Shown here: positions 24,237-34,852 of the stretch, piece after piece
Layout of the letters: every line of letters starts with the position of its first letter
Position numbering within the stretch: position 1 is the stretch's first letter
NCBI GenBank assembly: GCA_030844895.1
Contig: CM061229.1
Span: forward strand, 125,393,546 to 125,457,545
Length of the DNA: 64,000 bases
Reading direction: 5' to 3'
Source of the DNA: Ambrosia x helenae
Lineage: Eukaryota; Streptophyta; Magnoliopsida; Asterales; Asteraceae
The notes under the pieces: model-generated
Databases searched by the model: none
Seen by the model: the letters and a program-made list of their open reading frames with translations, nothing else
Told to the model about the DNA's origin: nothing
Program-made: the position numbers and the translations under genes

Positions 24237-25355
24237 GCAATTCCGGGCGTATACTTAGATATTGCGAACTTCAACATCCGTAGCACCAGCGCAGACTGTA
24301 GGCTGCAGCTGCAACAGCAGCACACACTACAACCAGCAGTGCTGCAGGCTGCGATAATATACCTGTTAACTTTATTATGCAATGCTTCTAAAAAAAACTT
24401 TCCAAATACAGGTACTTAATGTGCAAGAACACCTCTGTCCTAAAAAAACTTTTACGGTTTTATGATAGTTCAGTAATTAATTCATGCAACTACACCTATT
24501 GATATGTCGCTTATTATAATGTGCAATCATCAATACAGGTACTTAATACATGCGACCCTCTCAGATGAATCAGAAACAATAGAGGCAACTTTTTTTGATA
24601 GAACAGTCACTCAACTGCTTGAAATTTCATGTGCCAAAATCATGTTGAGGGCAGATAAAGAAACTTTAGTTCAAGGCATTAAAGGGAAAGAGTTACAACT
24701 CCAAATACAGGCTACCCGTGACAAGAAAACTGGGATTACCCGTTGTACAGTCACCACCGCTGCCTTTGTTATTCAGCAGAATCAAGGCACTTCTCAAACA
24801 ACAAGAGTCGCAACTGCACCCATAACACCTCAGTCCCAATCTTCCAGTAAACAGCTAATACAGTCACCTGAAACACCTCTGCCAACAACAAAGACATCAG
24901 CAACAGCAGTAGGTATGACATCCCAATCAGATGCCTCCACTAAGCGATCACTGATGACATCCGAAGGTATAATCAATCATAACATGCTGACCATTACTGA
25001 ATCAACACTAACATATTTATTCACGTGCAGCCTTTAATGAAGAACCCAGCAAGAAAAAACTCGCTGCTGGTCCAAAGCCTTAGGAAGCAACGTGCAAGAC
25101 GATGCCAACACTTTTGTTATAACCAAATTTGTTGATATCGGATTTTCTCGCTTATCACTATCACTTTTGCAAACTAAGTAGGATGTTATGTAAACTCTTT
25201 AATGTATGGTTAGGATGTTATGTTAACTTTGGTAAATTAGGACCTTATGTCAACTTTTTAAATCTAACTAGGATGTTGCTAAGCTGTTTACAACTTTATG
25301 TTATGTTTTCTTTTACCGTACGGCTTTATACTCCGATTTACAAATACTAATTGCA

Positions 25356-25387
25356 AACGCACAACGTGCGTTATTGAATACACCTAG
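25356..25387 (+). mobile_element. Helitron 3' terminus
   Basis: A perfect 7-bp stem AACGCAC / GTGCGTT with loop AAC (25356-25372) is followed by 11 bases and CTAG (25384-25387), then T. This matches the known Helitron 3' rule: a hairpin 10-12 bases before CTRR, inserted before T. Confidence 0.85.
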
Positions 25388-26004
25388 TTTATTTAATTTA
25401 AGTACTTAAATACATGCTTAACAATGTAGAAACAAAACTCAAAAAAAAAAAAATCCCTCATTCATTTATCACGTTAAGGGCTATTTGTAGAATAAAACTA
25501 TTTGTACAAAAACATTCCTCAAGAAAATTAAAAATAACCATGTATTTATAAATTTTTGATAAGTTAACAAATATAACTCATTAATGAAAAATCAAATTAA
25601 ATCATACAAAATATCACATGAATTTCCCAACAAGGGTGGGTGGCACTTTCCATATACGTTTTTTGTAACCAAGGAATTTGAGACTTGTGTGAGAATATCG
25701 ATGTGCGTTGCCGCGGGAATGTGTAATCACTATACTAGTACATAACAGCTACCAGTCAAAAACGGTAAAAATAGGTACCAGCAACTATACCGAAATGATC
25801 GTTACAGTACAGTACCGGTATTCAAAGGTAAATCAACAAAACACAAAAAAAGTAAACAGAGCAATGTGACACTATTGAATTATTATTTTTAGTTAGGTGC
25901 ATGTTAGCCAAAAAACCCTGATACATGTTAACACGATGACTCTATTAAAGGGTCTTTCTATTATAATATATATATATATTTATATATATATATACAAGAT
26001 CCTT
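25388..26004. other. AT-rich stretch, no gene seen
   Basis: It contains a TA microsatellite (about 25963-25995) and a segment of repeated CGGTA/TACCGG words near 25745-25825. No coding frame of interest. Confidence 0.4.
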
Positions 26005-26796
26005 CTTAGGCATGCCGGGGCACCCACGACTTATTGTCATCGGCTTGGTAGCCACATCGCCTTATCGCCCGGTCGTAATATGCTAGGTTGATCGGTACTT
26101 GGATCGGCTAGTGGTTGCCGATTTTGCTTGTTGCTTCAAGCAGTTTGTGGGTGGGGACCATGTCATATGGGGTGTGTGATTGGTGGGTATAGGAAAATTG
26201 TGGGGTCATTAGTTTCATGCTACTTTAGACTAGGCATTTTTGGCGTTTAGGCTACTTTAGAGGTAAAATGACATGACAATCTGTGATTAGGGAACTTTAG
26301 GCTAGATGAGGGAGCCCTTCCTCCCTTGTTATGAGCCCATGTGATCCAGATCGAGACTTAACAGTCAAACATATTAAATGTTGTTGAGCCCATTGTTGCA
26401 GGAACATGACCATTGACATGGTATCTCAAGATGTCAAATATTAATGCTCAGCCTAACATCTTTAAATATTTTAATTTTTTGACACATCCTCTAGAAATTC
26501 AAGTCATTAGACTATGAGTTGTGGGTAGAGAAGAGTGATGACTTTATCCTCCAATATTAAGTCACATAAATGCTGACATGGCATGGTGATAAAGATACAA
26601 CTCATTAGCCTGATCCTATTGTGGGTAGAGGTGAGCAGCAGTTTTATCCATTTTTTTAATTAAATTATTTTTTTTATACTTTGTTATTTTAAATTTATAT
26701 AATATTTAAAGTTGTAACACAAATTAAATAATAAACATAAAATATTCGTTAATAAAAAAATTAAAAAGACATAATTATTAAAAAAAACATATAAAA
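26005..26796. mobile_element. Probable non-coding part of a Harbinger-like relic
   Basis: The stretch holds degenerate direct and inverted segments, such as GTTGTGGGTAGAG at about 26520 and 26620 and GATAAAG blocks, next to a minus-strand Harbinger ORF1 relic. Terminal repeats could not be fixed. This assignment is by neighbourhood. Confidence 0.35.
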
Positions 26797-27520
26797 CTAG
26801 TAAACTACTCCTCTTCGCCGTTGAGCTCTTGTTCGGTCCTGTTCTCGTTGAAGTATCGCCCGACGAGACATTGGGAGGTTACTAAAGTCTCTCGTTAAAA
26901 AGTCCATGTTCCCCAATCTTACTTTATCGACTTTAGCTTTCGCCGTCATCTCCATTGTAGTCCTTATTTTGCTAATTTCCCCCGAGAATTCGTTATCGGC
27001 TTCATTAGCAGTTTGTTTAGCTTTCGCCTTGTCCCTTCCAGCTGGTCGACCTAGGGGAGACGGGAAAAGACCTTCATCATAGTTTAGGTCAATCCCCACG
27101 TGAGCATCCGAGCTTGTGGAGGAGATATACCCACCCGATGAAGAGGTTTTGGCCCGCTTTGATGATGAGTCGCCTTCGCTCATGTCTTCAATCGAAATTA
27201 GCTCCACCCATTTGGAGCAATTACGAAGGATTTTCCACAAGTAGTCTTCATCCTACGTTTTGTTGGTCTTGTACTTGCATAACACCTCATCTTTCCATTC
27301 GTTGCAAGTGAACTTGTAGACATCAAGATCGTTAGACCTACTTTGACGCACTCAATTAGCGTTCCTGTTATGAATGTTAGTAAACAAGCCCACATATTTT
27401 CTAATCTCGGCCCACCGATCGGAAATCATATCTGGGGAACGCATTTGACTCCCCACTTGTTCATTAAAGATTTCTCGAACACGTCTCCAAAAAACCTTCG
27501 CCCGTTGGTAGTCGGCTACA
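26797..27520 (-). pseudogene. PIF/Harbinger ORF1-type (Myb/trihelix-like) protein relic
   Basis: Harbinger elements encode a transposase and a Myb-like DNA-binding helper. On the minus strand, about 27520-27340 encodes a piece like the helper's DNA-binding half (FWRRVREIFNEQ, then RWAEIRKYVGLF). About 27320-26797 encodes its C-terminal half: KWVEL, a serine-rich SSSKRAKTSSSG segment, a GRPAGRDKAKAK nuclear-signal-like run, and an Arg-rich end. At least one frameshift lies between the halves near 27300-27360. The 5' part is cut by a TA tract and a MITE (27539 on). No transposase ORF is present. Similar proteins are often annotated in plants as glutathione S-transferase T3-like, which is a misnomer. 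Confidence 0.6.
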
Positions 27521-27538
27521 ATATATATATATATATAT

Positions 27539-28650
27539 CGTGAAGAGTTCAAATGAGAAGAAAATATTTTGTAAGAAGAAAAAGAACAAATTCTAACCAA
27601 TAGGAAGCTTTCATTTAATAATTGTATTGAATGCTAAATTGATAATTATTTTTTTGTAACCCCCTCTAAACTAGTTAAATAAATGAATATTCTAATTCAT
27701 TTTTAAAATATATTCTTCCAAAGCAACCATTATTTGGAGTGAAGGATAATTTTGATATGTGTAGGATGAATTTTTATATGTGTAGGACAAATTTTGTTAA
27801 TGTGTAGGATAAAGTGTTAATGAGTATTTAATTAGATAAATGATAATTAATGTAAAAAGAGTTAAACTATTAGGGTCTGTTTGGTATGGGGTAATGGAAT
27901 GGAGAGGAAATGGAATGGATGAGGTAATGGAATGGACAAGGTAATGGAATGGATCATTACCATTCCATGTCATGTTTGGTTGCCATGTGGGAATGAAACA
28001 AAACATTACTTTGTGTTGTTGGATATGCAAGAAAAGACGAAGGAATAAAATCGGTGGTGAGTGGTTGTGGTGGGTGGTGGTTGGTGGCGGTGATGGTGGG
28101 TGGTGATATGTGGCGGTGATGGTGGGTGGTGATATGTGGCGGTAGCGGAGGTGGTGGTGGGTGGCGGCGGTGGTGGCGATGGTGGATGGTGGAGGTGGGT
28201 GGCGGCGGTAGTTGTGGTAAAGGAAATTGTGGTGAGTGACAGTGGCAGGTGGTGGAGGCGGCGGTGGTGGTGGGTGGTAACGTGTGGTGGTCGACGGTGG
28301 TTGGTGGTGATGACGGCGGTGGTGGTGGTGGTTGGTGACGGCAACGGTGGTAGGCGGTGATGATGGTGGTGGGTGGTGGTTGTGGGTTATGGAGTTGTTA
28401 GTAAAGGGTGAATGAGGGATGGAATGTAAAAAAAAATGGGGGTGGATGGAATGGTTTTGAGGGAATTGAATGCCTTGTGGAATGAGTGATTCCATTCATT
28501 TAACCAACCAAACACACTTTTTTTCATTACCTCGTAATGGTCCATTTCATTCCCCCTTCCATTCCATCATACCAAACACTACTTTAATGTTTAGCAACTT
28601 CTTTTTTTTTTTGTTCTCAAATGAAGTTTCTTCTCATTTGATCCTCCCCC

Positions 28651-28652
<2 letters not shown>
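27539..28652. mobile_element. TA-flanked MITE-like element
   Basis: The left end (CGTGAAGAGTTCAAATGAGA, from 27539) is the approximate inverse of the right end (TTCTTCTCATTTGATCCTCC, about 28627-28648). Both ends abut TA microsatellites. It interrupts the Harbinger relic and was itself hit by the element at 27873-28583. Confidence 0.55.
27873..28583. mobile_element. Tourist-like MITE with G-rich core
   Basis: The 16-bp ends are imperfect inverted repeats (GGGTCTGTTTGGTATG and the complement of CATACCAAACACTACT), flanked by TTA on both sides (27870-27872 and 28584-28586). Inner segments repeat GTAATGGAATGG and its complement. The core (28046-28385) is a GGT/GGC-rich run with potential to form G-quadruplexes. 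The His/Pro-rich frames across it are only translated repeat. Confidence 0.6.
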
Positions 28653-28681
<29 letters not shown>

Positions 28682-28686
28682 GTATG

Positions 28687-28721
<35 letters not shown>

Positions 28722-28730
28722 GTATATATA
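28651..28730. repeat. TA/TATG microsatellite
   Basis: About 80 bp of TA with interspersed TATG, between two MITE-like elements. Confidence 0.9.
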
Positions 28731-29137
28731 TAGGGGAAAGTTAATTTGAGAACACCTATATTTTGTGCGAACCGTGAGAACGGCATCTAAAACCATTCAA
28801 ATTCAAAATTTCTTTTTACACTTGTCTTTATTACTAAAATACAATCCCAAAAACACAATTTACACGTAAAAATTCAAACGTATACGCAAATAATTTGTTT
28901 TTACACATGTGTAAATTTACTGTTTATACATGTGTAAACTGTTTCATTTACACATGTGTAAAAAGTTAATTTGAAAGTGTTTTTGCAAGAAAAGATGAAT
29001 TATTTGGAAAGAAAATTCATTTATTAATGTTGTATTTTGATTATAATTAGGTTTGTATTAAAAAAAATTGATTTTGATTGATTTTTTTACTTGTTCTCAC
29101 GGTTCTCACAATATTTAGCGTTCTCAAGATAACCCTC

Positions 29138-29142
<5 letters not shown>
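28731..29142. mobile_element. TA-flanked MITE-like element with 23-bp ends
   Basis: The ends (TAGGGGAAAGTTAATTTGAG.. at 28731 and ..CTCAAGATAACCCTCCCCTA at 29142) are imperfect inverted repeats. Inner copies of GAACCGTGAGAAC and GTTCTCACGGTTCTCAC are also inverted. TA tracts lie on both sides. The similarity of its ends to those at 27539 and 28650 suggests one superfamily that prefers TA repeats. Confidence 0.6.
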
Positions 29143-29182
<40 letters not shown>

Positions 29183-29415
29183 ATTTGGATCATTTGAGAA
29201 CCACCATTTAGGGAGAGAACCAAAGAACCAAGTGTGAACACAAAAACCCCTCCACCAAAAAAAGAAAAAAATAAAAAATTATATAACCTAAAAAAAATAA
29301 AAAAAGTAAAAACACAAAAATGTTTTTTTAGTGTTAATCTTTCTGAAAAAAATTAAAAAAAATGGCCTTTATTACGTCATATTTGCGTCAGGTCTGATGC
29401 ATATGTGCATTTTGC

Positions 29416-29464
<49 letters not shown>

Positions 29465-29913
29465 CATATATCGTATGCACATGTGCATTTCACTATTAGA
29501 GCACACTTTTGAATAAATTATCAATTACCATATTGAAATGATCATTAAATGGACGTGATATGATATATAAGGTGGAAAAAAATTATCCAATGATCATTAA
29601 ATAGACGCAAAATGCATTTCACTATTATAGTTAGGATTTTTTTTCATGGGTTTAGCTTTAGGGTTTAGTTTTTAGGTATGATGGGAGGGGGGTTAGGTTT
29701 TTTTGAGGGATGGGGTGGTAGGTTTAAGTTTTTGGGATTGGTGGTGAATAAACTTAAAAAAATCTCTATATAAAACAATAAAATAAGATAATTGTACTAC
29801 ATGCACATGTGCATTTCAGTATTATAGTTAACTTTTTTAATGGGTTTAGCTTTAAGGTTTATTTTTTGGGTATGGTGGAAGAGGGGGTATCTTTTTGGGG
29901 ATGGGATGGAGCG

Positions 29914-29946
<33 letters not shown>

Positions 29947-29993
29947 GGCGGGGCGGTGTGGGGGATGGGGTTTTAGGTTTTTAGGGGGTGAGG
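29143..29993. other. Low-complexity stretch: TA tracts, CATGTGCATTT repeats, T16-G13 run
   Basis: No gene. TA tracts lie at 29143-29180 and about 29419-29459. A motif TGTGCATTTCACTATTA recurs near 29402, 29482, 29612 and 29806. Two long degenerate copies start near 29645 and 29835, with GGGTTTAGCTTTAGGG. T16 followed directly by G13 lies at 29920-29948. Another MITE-like end (TAGGATTTGGATCATTTGAG) starts near 29179. Confidence 0.6.
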
Positions 29994-30384
29994 TGTAACG
30001 CCCGCTCTTCTCTAATAATATAATAATAATATTCATTGTATTAAACGATTTTTTTTAATTCATTAACAATAATATCTTGTTAACAAGAAATACATTATTT
30101 ATTAATAAATTTAATTATTTAAATTCGTCAAATAACGCGTTGTAAGTAATAACATACTAGTAAACCGATACTTATCCCGGTAAATCTCTAAACACGACAA
30201 AATATATATATATAATAATTATGTAGTTCAAATACTCGTTTTAATTAGTTTTACAATTATATGTTACGTGAAATAACTATATAGGGGATTAACGAGTCCA
30301 GTTCATAAACGAGACCCGAGTCGGTTATTGGTTCGTTTAAACAATAACTCTCCACCTAACCCACCTACCAAACCCTAACTATTT
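29994..30384 (+). repeat. 5' LTR of C, first part
   Basis: Matches 51674-52054 of the 3' LTR. It is interrupted after ..CTAACTATTT by the B solo LTR. Confidence 0.9.
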
Positions 30385-32652
30385 TGTAACACCCCAACCG
30401 ATGGCGGAAACATCGAGGTGTCACGTAGTGACGATTGTTCAATAGCTCATGGAATAGAAATGTAAATTTGAATACATTGAATTTAATAATTTATTACATT
30501 GAAAGAAATACAACAATTACGACTAGCAATCTAAACTAGCATACAGCAAACTCAATCTAAGTCTAAGTTCCAAACGCTTGGAAGTAATTCATAAGAACCT
30601 GAAACATGTACGAAAATAATTTGTTCAATACAAAATGCATTGGTGAGCATACCCTGTTTGAATAAATAAAGTAGGAAAAGTGTTTAGCAATTAATGTGCG
30701 GTACCATTTGCAATTATGTAATAAGTAATATCCGTTCAAAATCAACCCTATGTAATGAAAGGAAATATATATAGTATGCGCTAGTAGTAATGAAATACAT
30801 AGCAATGACAAGGACTCTCAACAGAGTCACAACGGTATATACCATAATACTATTCATTGAAATGTCAGGCCCTCAAAGGTTAATGATTTTGACAAGTCAT
30901 AGACACACAAATTAACATAACGCAAACACACAGGAGAATTGCATTTAGTGAAAGAATAACATTTAGTCATAGTGTACATGAATAGCCCCAAAAGAGTAAT
31001 ACATGAAAAACGGGAAAGATATACTCATAGTTTGCGAAAGCGATCAAAATCCACTTAAGCGATCGTGAGCTAAGTAATGAGAATTCCGAGGAATTCAACC
31101 TATAATGTGTAAGAATACTAATAAGGAAGTGTCTAAAAAGTCTAAGGTAACTAGGGTCTAAGGCATTAGGGTTTACTAAGTCAATTTAGGGAATTAGAGT
31201 TTTTATGATAAATCGAACTAATATAGAAGTTGTATTTTAAAAATAATATACCAAAGTTTGTTAATATGGTTTAGGTGATATAATTATTACCAATTGAATA
31301 TTTAGATGAAAATATGTTTGAATAATTAAGACAAAGTAATTTAATTAATTACTTTCACTATATTATTGTAAATAAATACAATAATCATAAATGTTAAATA
31401 ATTAATTATGAGTTACACCATGATCCAACAAATGGTAATTAAGATTTTCAAACATAGGAATATTTCTATTTTATAAGAAAAGTATTTATAAAATAGATAT
31501 TAAACTGTATAAATAAATAAATGATTAATTATGTCTAATTAAACATAAATAAGTCTAATAATACAAGACATGATCCAAAAATATTATTTTTATAGAAAAT
31601 GGATGCTTTCTAATGTGAATTAATGAAAGTAATTTTTCCATAATTTTTATAAACATATTTATATTTAAAACTGACTTAATAAAATTAAATCATGTTTAAA
31701 TGATTAAAAATAGGAAAATTAATAAAAATAAGTGTTTTCTGAACCAATAATTTTTTATTTCCGTTTGATAATTGGAAATAATCTCCCAAAAAGTTTGAGA
31801 TTAAAATCATTAAAAATGGATTTGTAATCGATTAATTATGATTAAAACAATTTAATTCAATAAAAAGATGAAAATATGACATTTTCCAGAAAGTAAAAAT
31901 GTGGAAATTTTCTTTATGGTGTCAAGATGCTACTCCTAAATTTTTATAATTTTTTGGATCAAAAATGAATTTATTATAAATATTCTAAGTTTTTCATTTA
32001 ATATAATAATCGTATTATGTTTAAAAAAATAATAAACAAATAAGAAAATATGAAATCTGGAAAAAAAAACAAAAAAAACAAAGATGTCTATGCCTGGGTT
32101 CGAACCCAGGTGGACTCGCTATACAAACAACATCCAAACCACTATACTACCAATAGTTTTGTTGATTTTCTTTAGACCAAACCTTATTTATTTGATAATA
32201 GACTATTCATCTTTTTCCCTAAATGGCTTAGAACCCTATCTCTAATCTAAAAATCAATTGACCCCATTCAACAAGATTACTCGACTAAACCATAGGGCTT
32301 TCGAAGATTAAGATATAAGAATTAAAATGGCATTAAAAATAGAGGCTTACAAAAACGATTTAGGGCCGAAATCGAAGACGAAAGAAGCTGAGACTTGAAT
32401 CGAATTGCAACATTTTCAGATCTCGATTTGTATGTCTTTGCTATGGGTTTTAATCGTCGAAAGGTCAGGGATCGATTAGACTTGATCAATATATATAATT
32501 ATTAAGAAAAATAAACGTTTAATCTCTATTTGTAAAAGTGGTCAACGGTTACTTAGGAAAATAATTATTAGTCATATTAATTCTCATAACTAACTTTGAC
32601 TATTATTCATTTGAAACTCATATGGTTGTGTGGCTGGAAAACATGATGCACC

Positions 32653-32684
<32 letters not shown>

Positions 32685-33063
32685 CAACTTTAAAAAATTG
32701 ACACTTCTAGTCCTTATTTTTAAACTTGTTTAAAAAAAAACTTTAACCACACTAACCAAGTTTAACCTTAAGATTGTTAAATTTGTTAAACTTTTAATAT
32801 TTTCTCCAAAGCTTTAGACTAAACTTAAACGTTTGAATTTTGCAAACTAAATAAAGTTTAAAATGAAAATTATTATAAATGTTAGATTATTACATGTGTA
32901 TAAATAAATAACACTTCCATATTTGAAATGGATTAAAATGTAGACACAATTAAAAGAAACAATCAATGATTATCATAAACTCAAACTTTTAAAAAAATTC
33001 CAAAAACGATCGTAAGGACTATACATGACAGCTTGCTAATAGATGAGGGTGACGGATGTCACA
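30385..33063 (-). mobile_element. Solo LTR of family B in the C 5' LTR
   Basis: It starts TGTAACACCCCAACC and ends GACGGATGTCACA on the plus strand (element sense is minus), 2679 bp. The target duplication TATTT lies at 30380-30384 and 33064-33068. The empty site is intact in the C 3' LTR near 52060. It is a diverged relative of the B LTR at 43317-46068. Its short open frames are not genes. Confidence 0.95.
32094..32152 (-). other. tRNA-like module inside B LTR
   Basis: On the element-sense strand, an A-box-like TAGTATAGTGGTTTGG is followed by a B-box GGTTCGAACCC. The T-arm does not fold with the standard 7-base loop and no acceptor stem is evident, so it is not a working tRNA. The module sits about 1.71 kb from the LTR edge, the same offset as in the other B LTR. 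Confidence 0.5.
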
Positions 33064-33068
33064 TATTT

Positions 33069-34235
33069 AAACCCCATTATCTTCCTTCTCCTTTCCTACT
33101 CCTTCTTCCCCAAAGAAAAACCCTAGCCATCTCTCCCATTTCCCTGTTGGTTTTCTTTCACACACTCACACCTGCCTACCTCCTCCTCCCTCATTTACCG
33201 ACCGGCGAACCCCCTTCCAACCACCACTACTCGAGCCACCAATAACCACCGCCTACAACAGAAGCAACAACAAGACAGAGCACAACCCGACCCCCTAACT
33301 CTGACCCGACGCACCAAGACAATCAGCAACGACATTCCCCTCCATTATTAGGAACGGCCGACCACCATGATGGTGGTGGCAGCGCTGTCTGAGTAACACG
33401 ACAGGGATATTAGGGTCATTTCATTCAGATTATTCCGGGCCAGGTTTGGTAGTTGGAGTCTGGTCTCGTGACAGTTATGTTCGATTGATGTCAGATTCGA
33501 GGTGAGGCGTAGTTGTGATTGCAGCGGTTAGTGAAGTTTGTCCGGTTCTGGTTCCTGTCGGATTGGTACTGTGACCGGCAGTGGTCGGGATTAGCGACAG
33601 TGGTGCTGTCCTTTGTGTTGTTCGTCTTGGTTTGTCCCGGGTTAGATTATTATGGTGCAGCAACAATGGAAGGTACGATGGGGTTGGGTCTCGAGTCTTG
33701 GTTTCCCTTAAGGTTATTGATTCATCATTTAGGTTTTGGTTTGAGTTGTGTTCTTTCCGGCCAAGTCTAGTCAACTTCTGTCAAGATTCGGGTCTGGTCA
33801 ACACTGTTCAACAGATTCGGTCATTGAGCCGAGTTCGGGTCTGGTCAAAGTTAGTCAACTCTTCAGTCGAGGCACGTACATGTCGGTTCGTGAGTTTATC
33901 TCGAGAAGGTATAACGCGCGCCATGTCTTTGTTTTAAATTGGCTTGCGTTTTATTATTTATATAAATATATACTCTAAATCTGTAACGAACCGAACCGAC
34001 TTGCTTTTATAAAACACTTTTTATTGAGTCGACAAAAGAAAATGGTTAACATCTATATATGTACGCTTGTGCAGTCATGTTGCGAACTACGTAAATGTTG
34101 AAACTCTTACTACGAAACACATATATTATTTGGCGAAGCATAACTTTAAGTGCTATTACTAGCTAGTCGTTTTACTAATTTTTAGAACATTAACCATTAA
34201 CTAAGCTATACTTACATAAATTATCTTGATGACGA

Positions 34236-34290
<55 letters not shown>

Positions 34291-34454
34291 CATATTACTT
34301 ATTCAAAGCATATAGTTCTCGTCTATTATAATTTTTATGACTTAAACCACTTGTCGTGTATTAAAAGGGCTAGTTAAATTGTATTGCGTTTTGAGATTGT
34401 GGACGGTTGATTTTCTTTTTTTGGGAAATATACACGACTTGAGTTGTCGGTTTT
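33069..34454 (+). repeat. 5' LTR of C, middle part
   Basis: Collinear with 52055-53130 of the 3' LTR and beyond. It contains the microsatellite (CA)n(TA)n at about 34239-34290. Frames conserved between LTR copies reflect repeat identity, not coding. Confidence 0.9.
33744..34454 (+). repeat. 0.7-kb direct repeat, left copy
   Basis: It matches 46316-46996 except for about four substitutions and a longer CA run. Both copies share several bases that differ from the C 3' LTR (52744-53130), so they derive from one another rather than from the LTR pair. Confidence 0.9.
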
Positions 34455-34852
34455 TCACCATTCCACCAAGTGAGCGCTCTCTTTTGAAGAACACCCGTGG
34501 CATGACGAACACGTAGGTTGTCTGGACAGTCGCTATTAATGAACGTATTCTCCATACTTTCGAACCATTCAAGTAACCCAGTGGCTCCCTCAGTGCCATT
34601 AAACTTGTTGGGATGGCAGGAGTTGAAGTGCTTGAAAGTGCACTTATTCTCACTAGCCCCACCATTTCCACTTGTATTCCCGTTAGAGTTCCCATTCGAG
34701 CTACCGTTCAGGTTAAGGTTTGGAATAATAGCATTAATGATGTTAGGAACAAGTGTTTCCAACTTGTCATTGAGCATGGTCGCGATACGCTGATCAGATT
34801 TCAACTTAGCTTGACGCTTAGAAGCTCTATTACGAGATTTGCGATCAGACAT
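34455..34852 (-). pseudogene. Truncated gypsy gag of element B
   Basis: Starting at the Met at 34852 on the minus strand, the frame has a basic N-terminus, an Asn/Gly/Ser-rich stretch and a gag core (FNGTEGATGLLEWFESMEN, then ALTWWNGE). It stops where C-LTR sequence begins at 34455. Capsid C-terminal part, zinc knuckle and all of pol are missing. The remaining codons past the junction are C-LTR sequence read by chance. The gag core resembles that of element A, so both belong to related gypsy lineages. Confidence 0.85.

Larger units (their letters stand above)
19780..24248 (+). mobile_element. Repeat D copy 2, inserted in RPA intron
   Basis: The insert is flanked by a 10-bp direct repeat GTATACTTAG at 19770-19779 and 24249-24258. 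It matches D copy 1 from 5086 on, lacks the 5616-5985 segment, and ends with the same minisatellite (to about 24236) followed by about 12 unmatched bases. It has no terminal inverted repeat and no poly(A). The inverted AGGCG motif clusters lie at about 20333-20430 and 20905-21066. A 10-bp duplication would suit a Mutator-like insertion. A templated patch copied from D copy 1 into a staggered break would explain the missing element ends. Confidence 0.75.
17587..25083 (+). pseudogene. Helitron RPA70-like ssDNA-binding protein gene, split and partly duplicated
   Basis: RPA70-like proteins bind single-stranded DNA through OB folds; plant Helitrons often carry one, probably to protect transposition intermediates. 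Exon-like blocks with GT-AG borders: 17587-17715 (MAYKGVAELTPRQ), 17842-18108, 18200-18284 (DYIGILRGMIDKK), 18377-about 18508, about 18630-18708, about 18790-18910 with a tandem copy, about 19492-19645 (zinc site CQEC..FCSQH), 24539-24966 and 25031-25083. The last two splice in frame to a stop at 25081. The 19646-24538 intron (4.9 kb) is swollen by repeat D copy 2 and a gypsy solo LTR. The junction across it is also in phase (AT|G). Damage: a frameshift in the second exon, a lost base near 18445-18460, and a 530-bp tandem duplication. The C-terminal half could still be translated if spliced. Confidence 0.8.
11971..25387 (+). mobile_element. Helitron (RepHel plus RPA), 5' end not found
   Basis: The region combines a Rep/helicase gene, an RPA70-like gene in the same direction and a canonical 3' end (hairpin, 11-base spacer, CTAG, then T). 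This is the layout known from autonomous plant Helitrons. The start given is only the first base after D copy 1; the true 5' TC end must lie further left, possibly before 5 kb, and was not identified. The element is no longer autonomous, because RepHel is broken several times. Confidence 0.75.

Noticed and set aside
25690..25740. A second Helitron end at CTATACTAG|T
   Set aside because: CTAG is followed by T, but no stem-loop lies 10-12 bases upstream.
27797..28495. Long minus-strand His/Pro/Thr-rich frame (232 codons) and the plus-strand Gly/Val frame inside it
   Set aside because: Both are translations of the GGT-rich core of a MITE; residue content follows the repeat and no domain is present.
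29640..29700. Interstitial telomeric repeats (TTTAGGG-like words)
   Set aside because: Only scattered degenerate words, with no tandem run.
32094..32152. A functional tRNA gene
   Set aside because: The boxes are present, but the T-arm geometry and acceptor stem are wrong.
33475..33978. Frames conserved at 33.5, 46.2 and 52.5 kb
   Set aside because: Conservation is explained by LTR copies and the 0.7-kb repeat; substitutions do not favour synonymous positions as far as I can see, and the frames lie in U3/R sequence.
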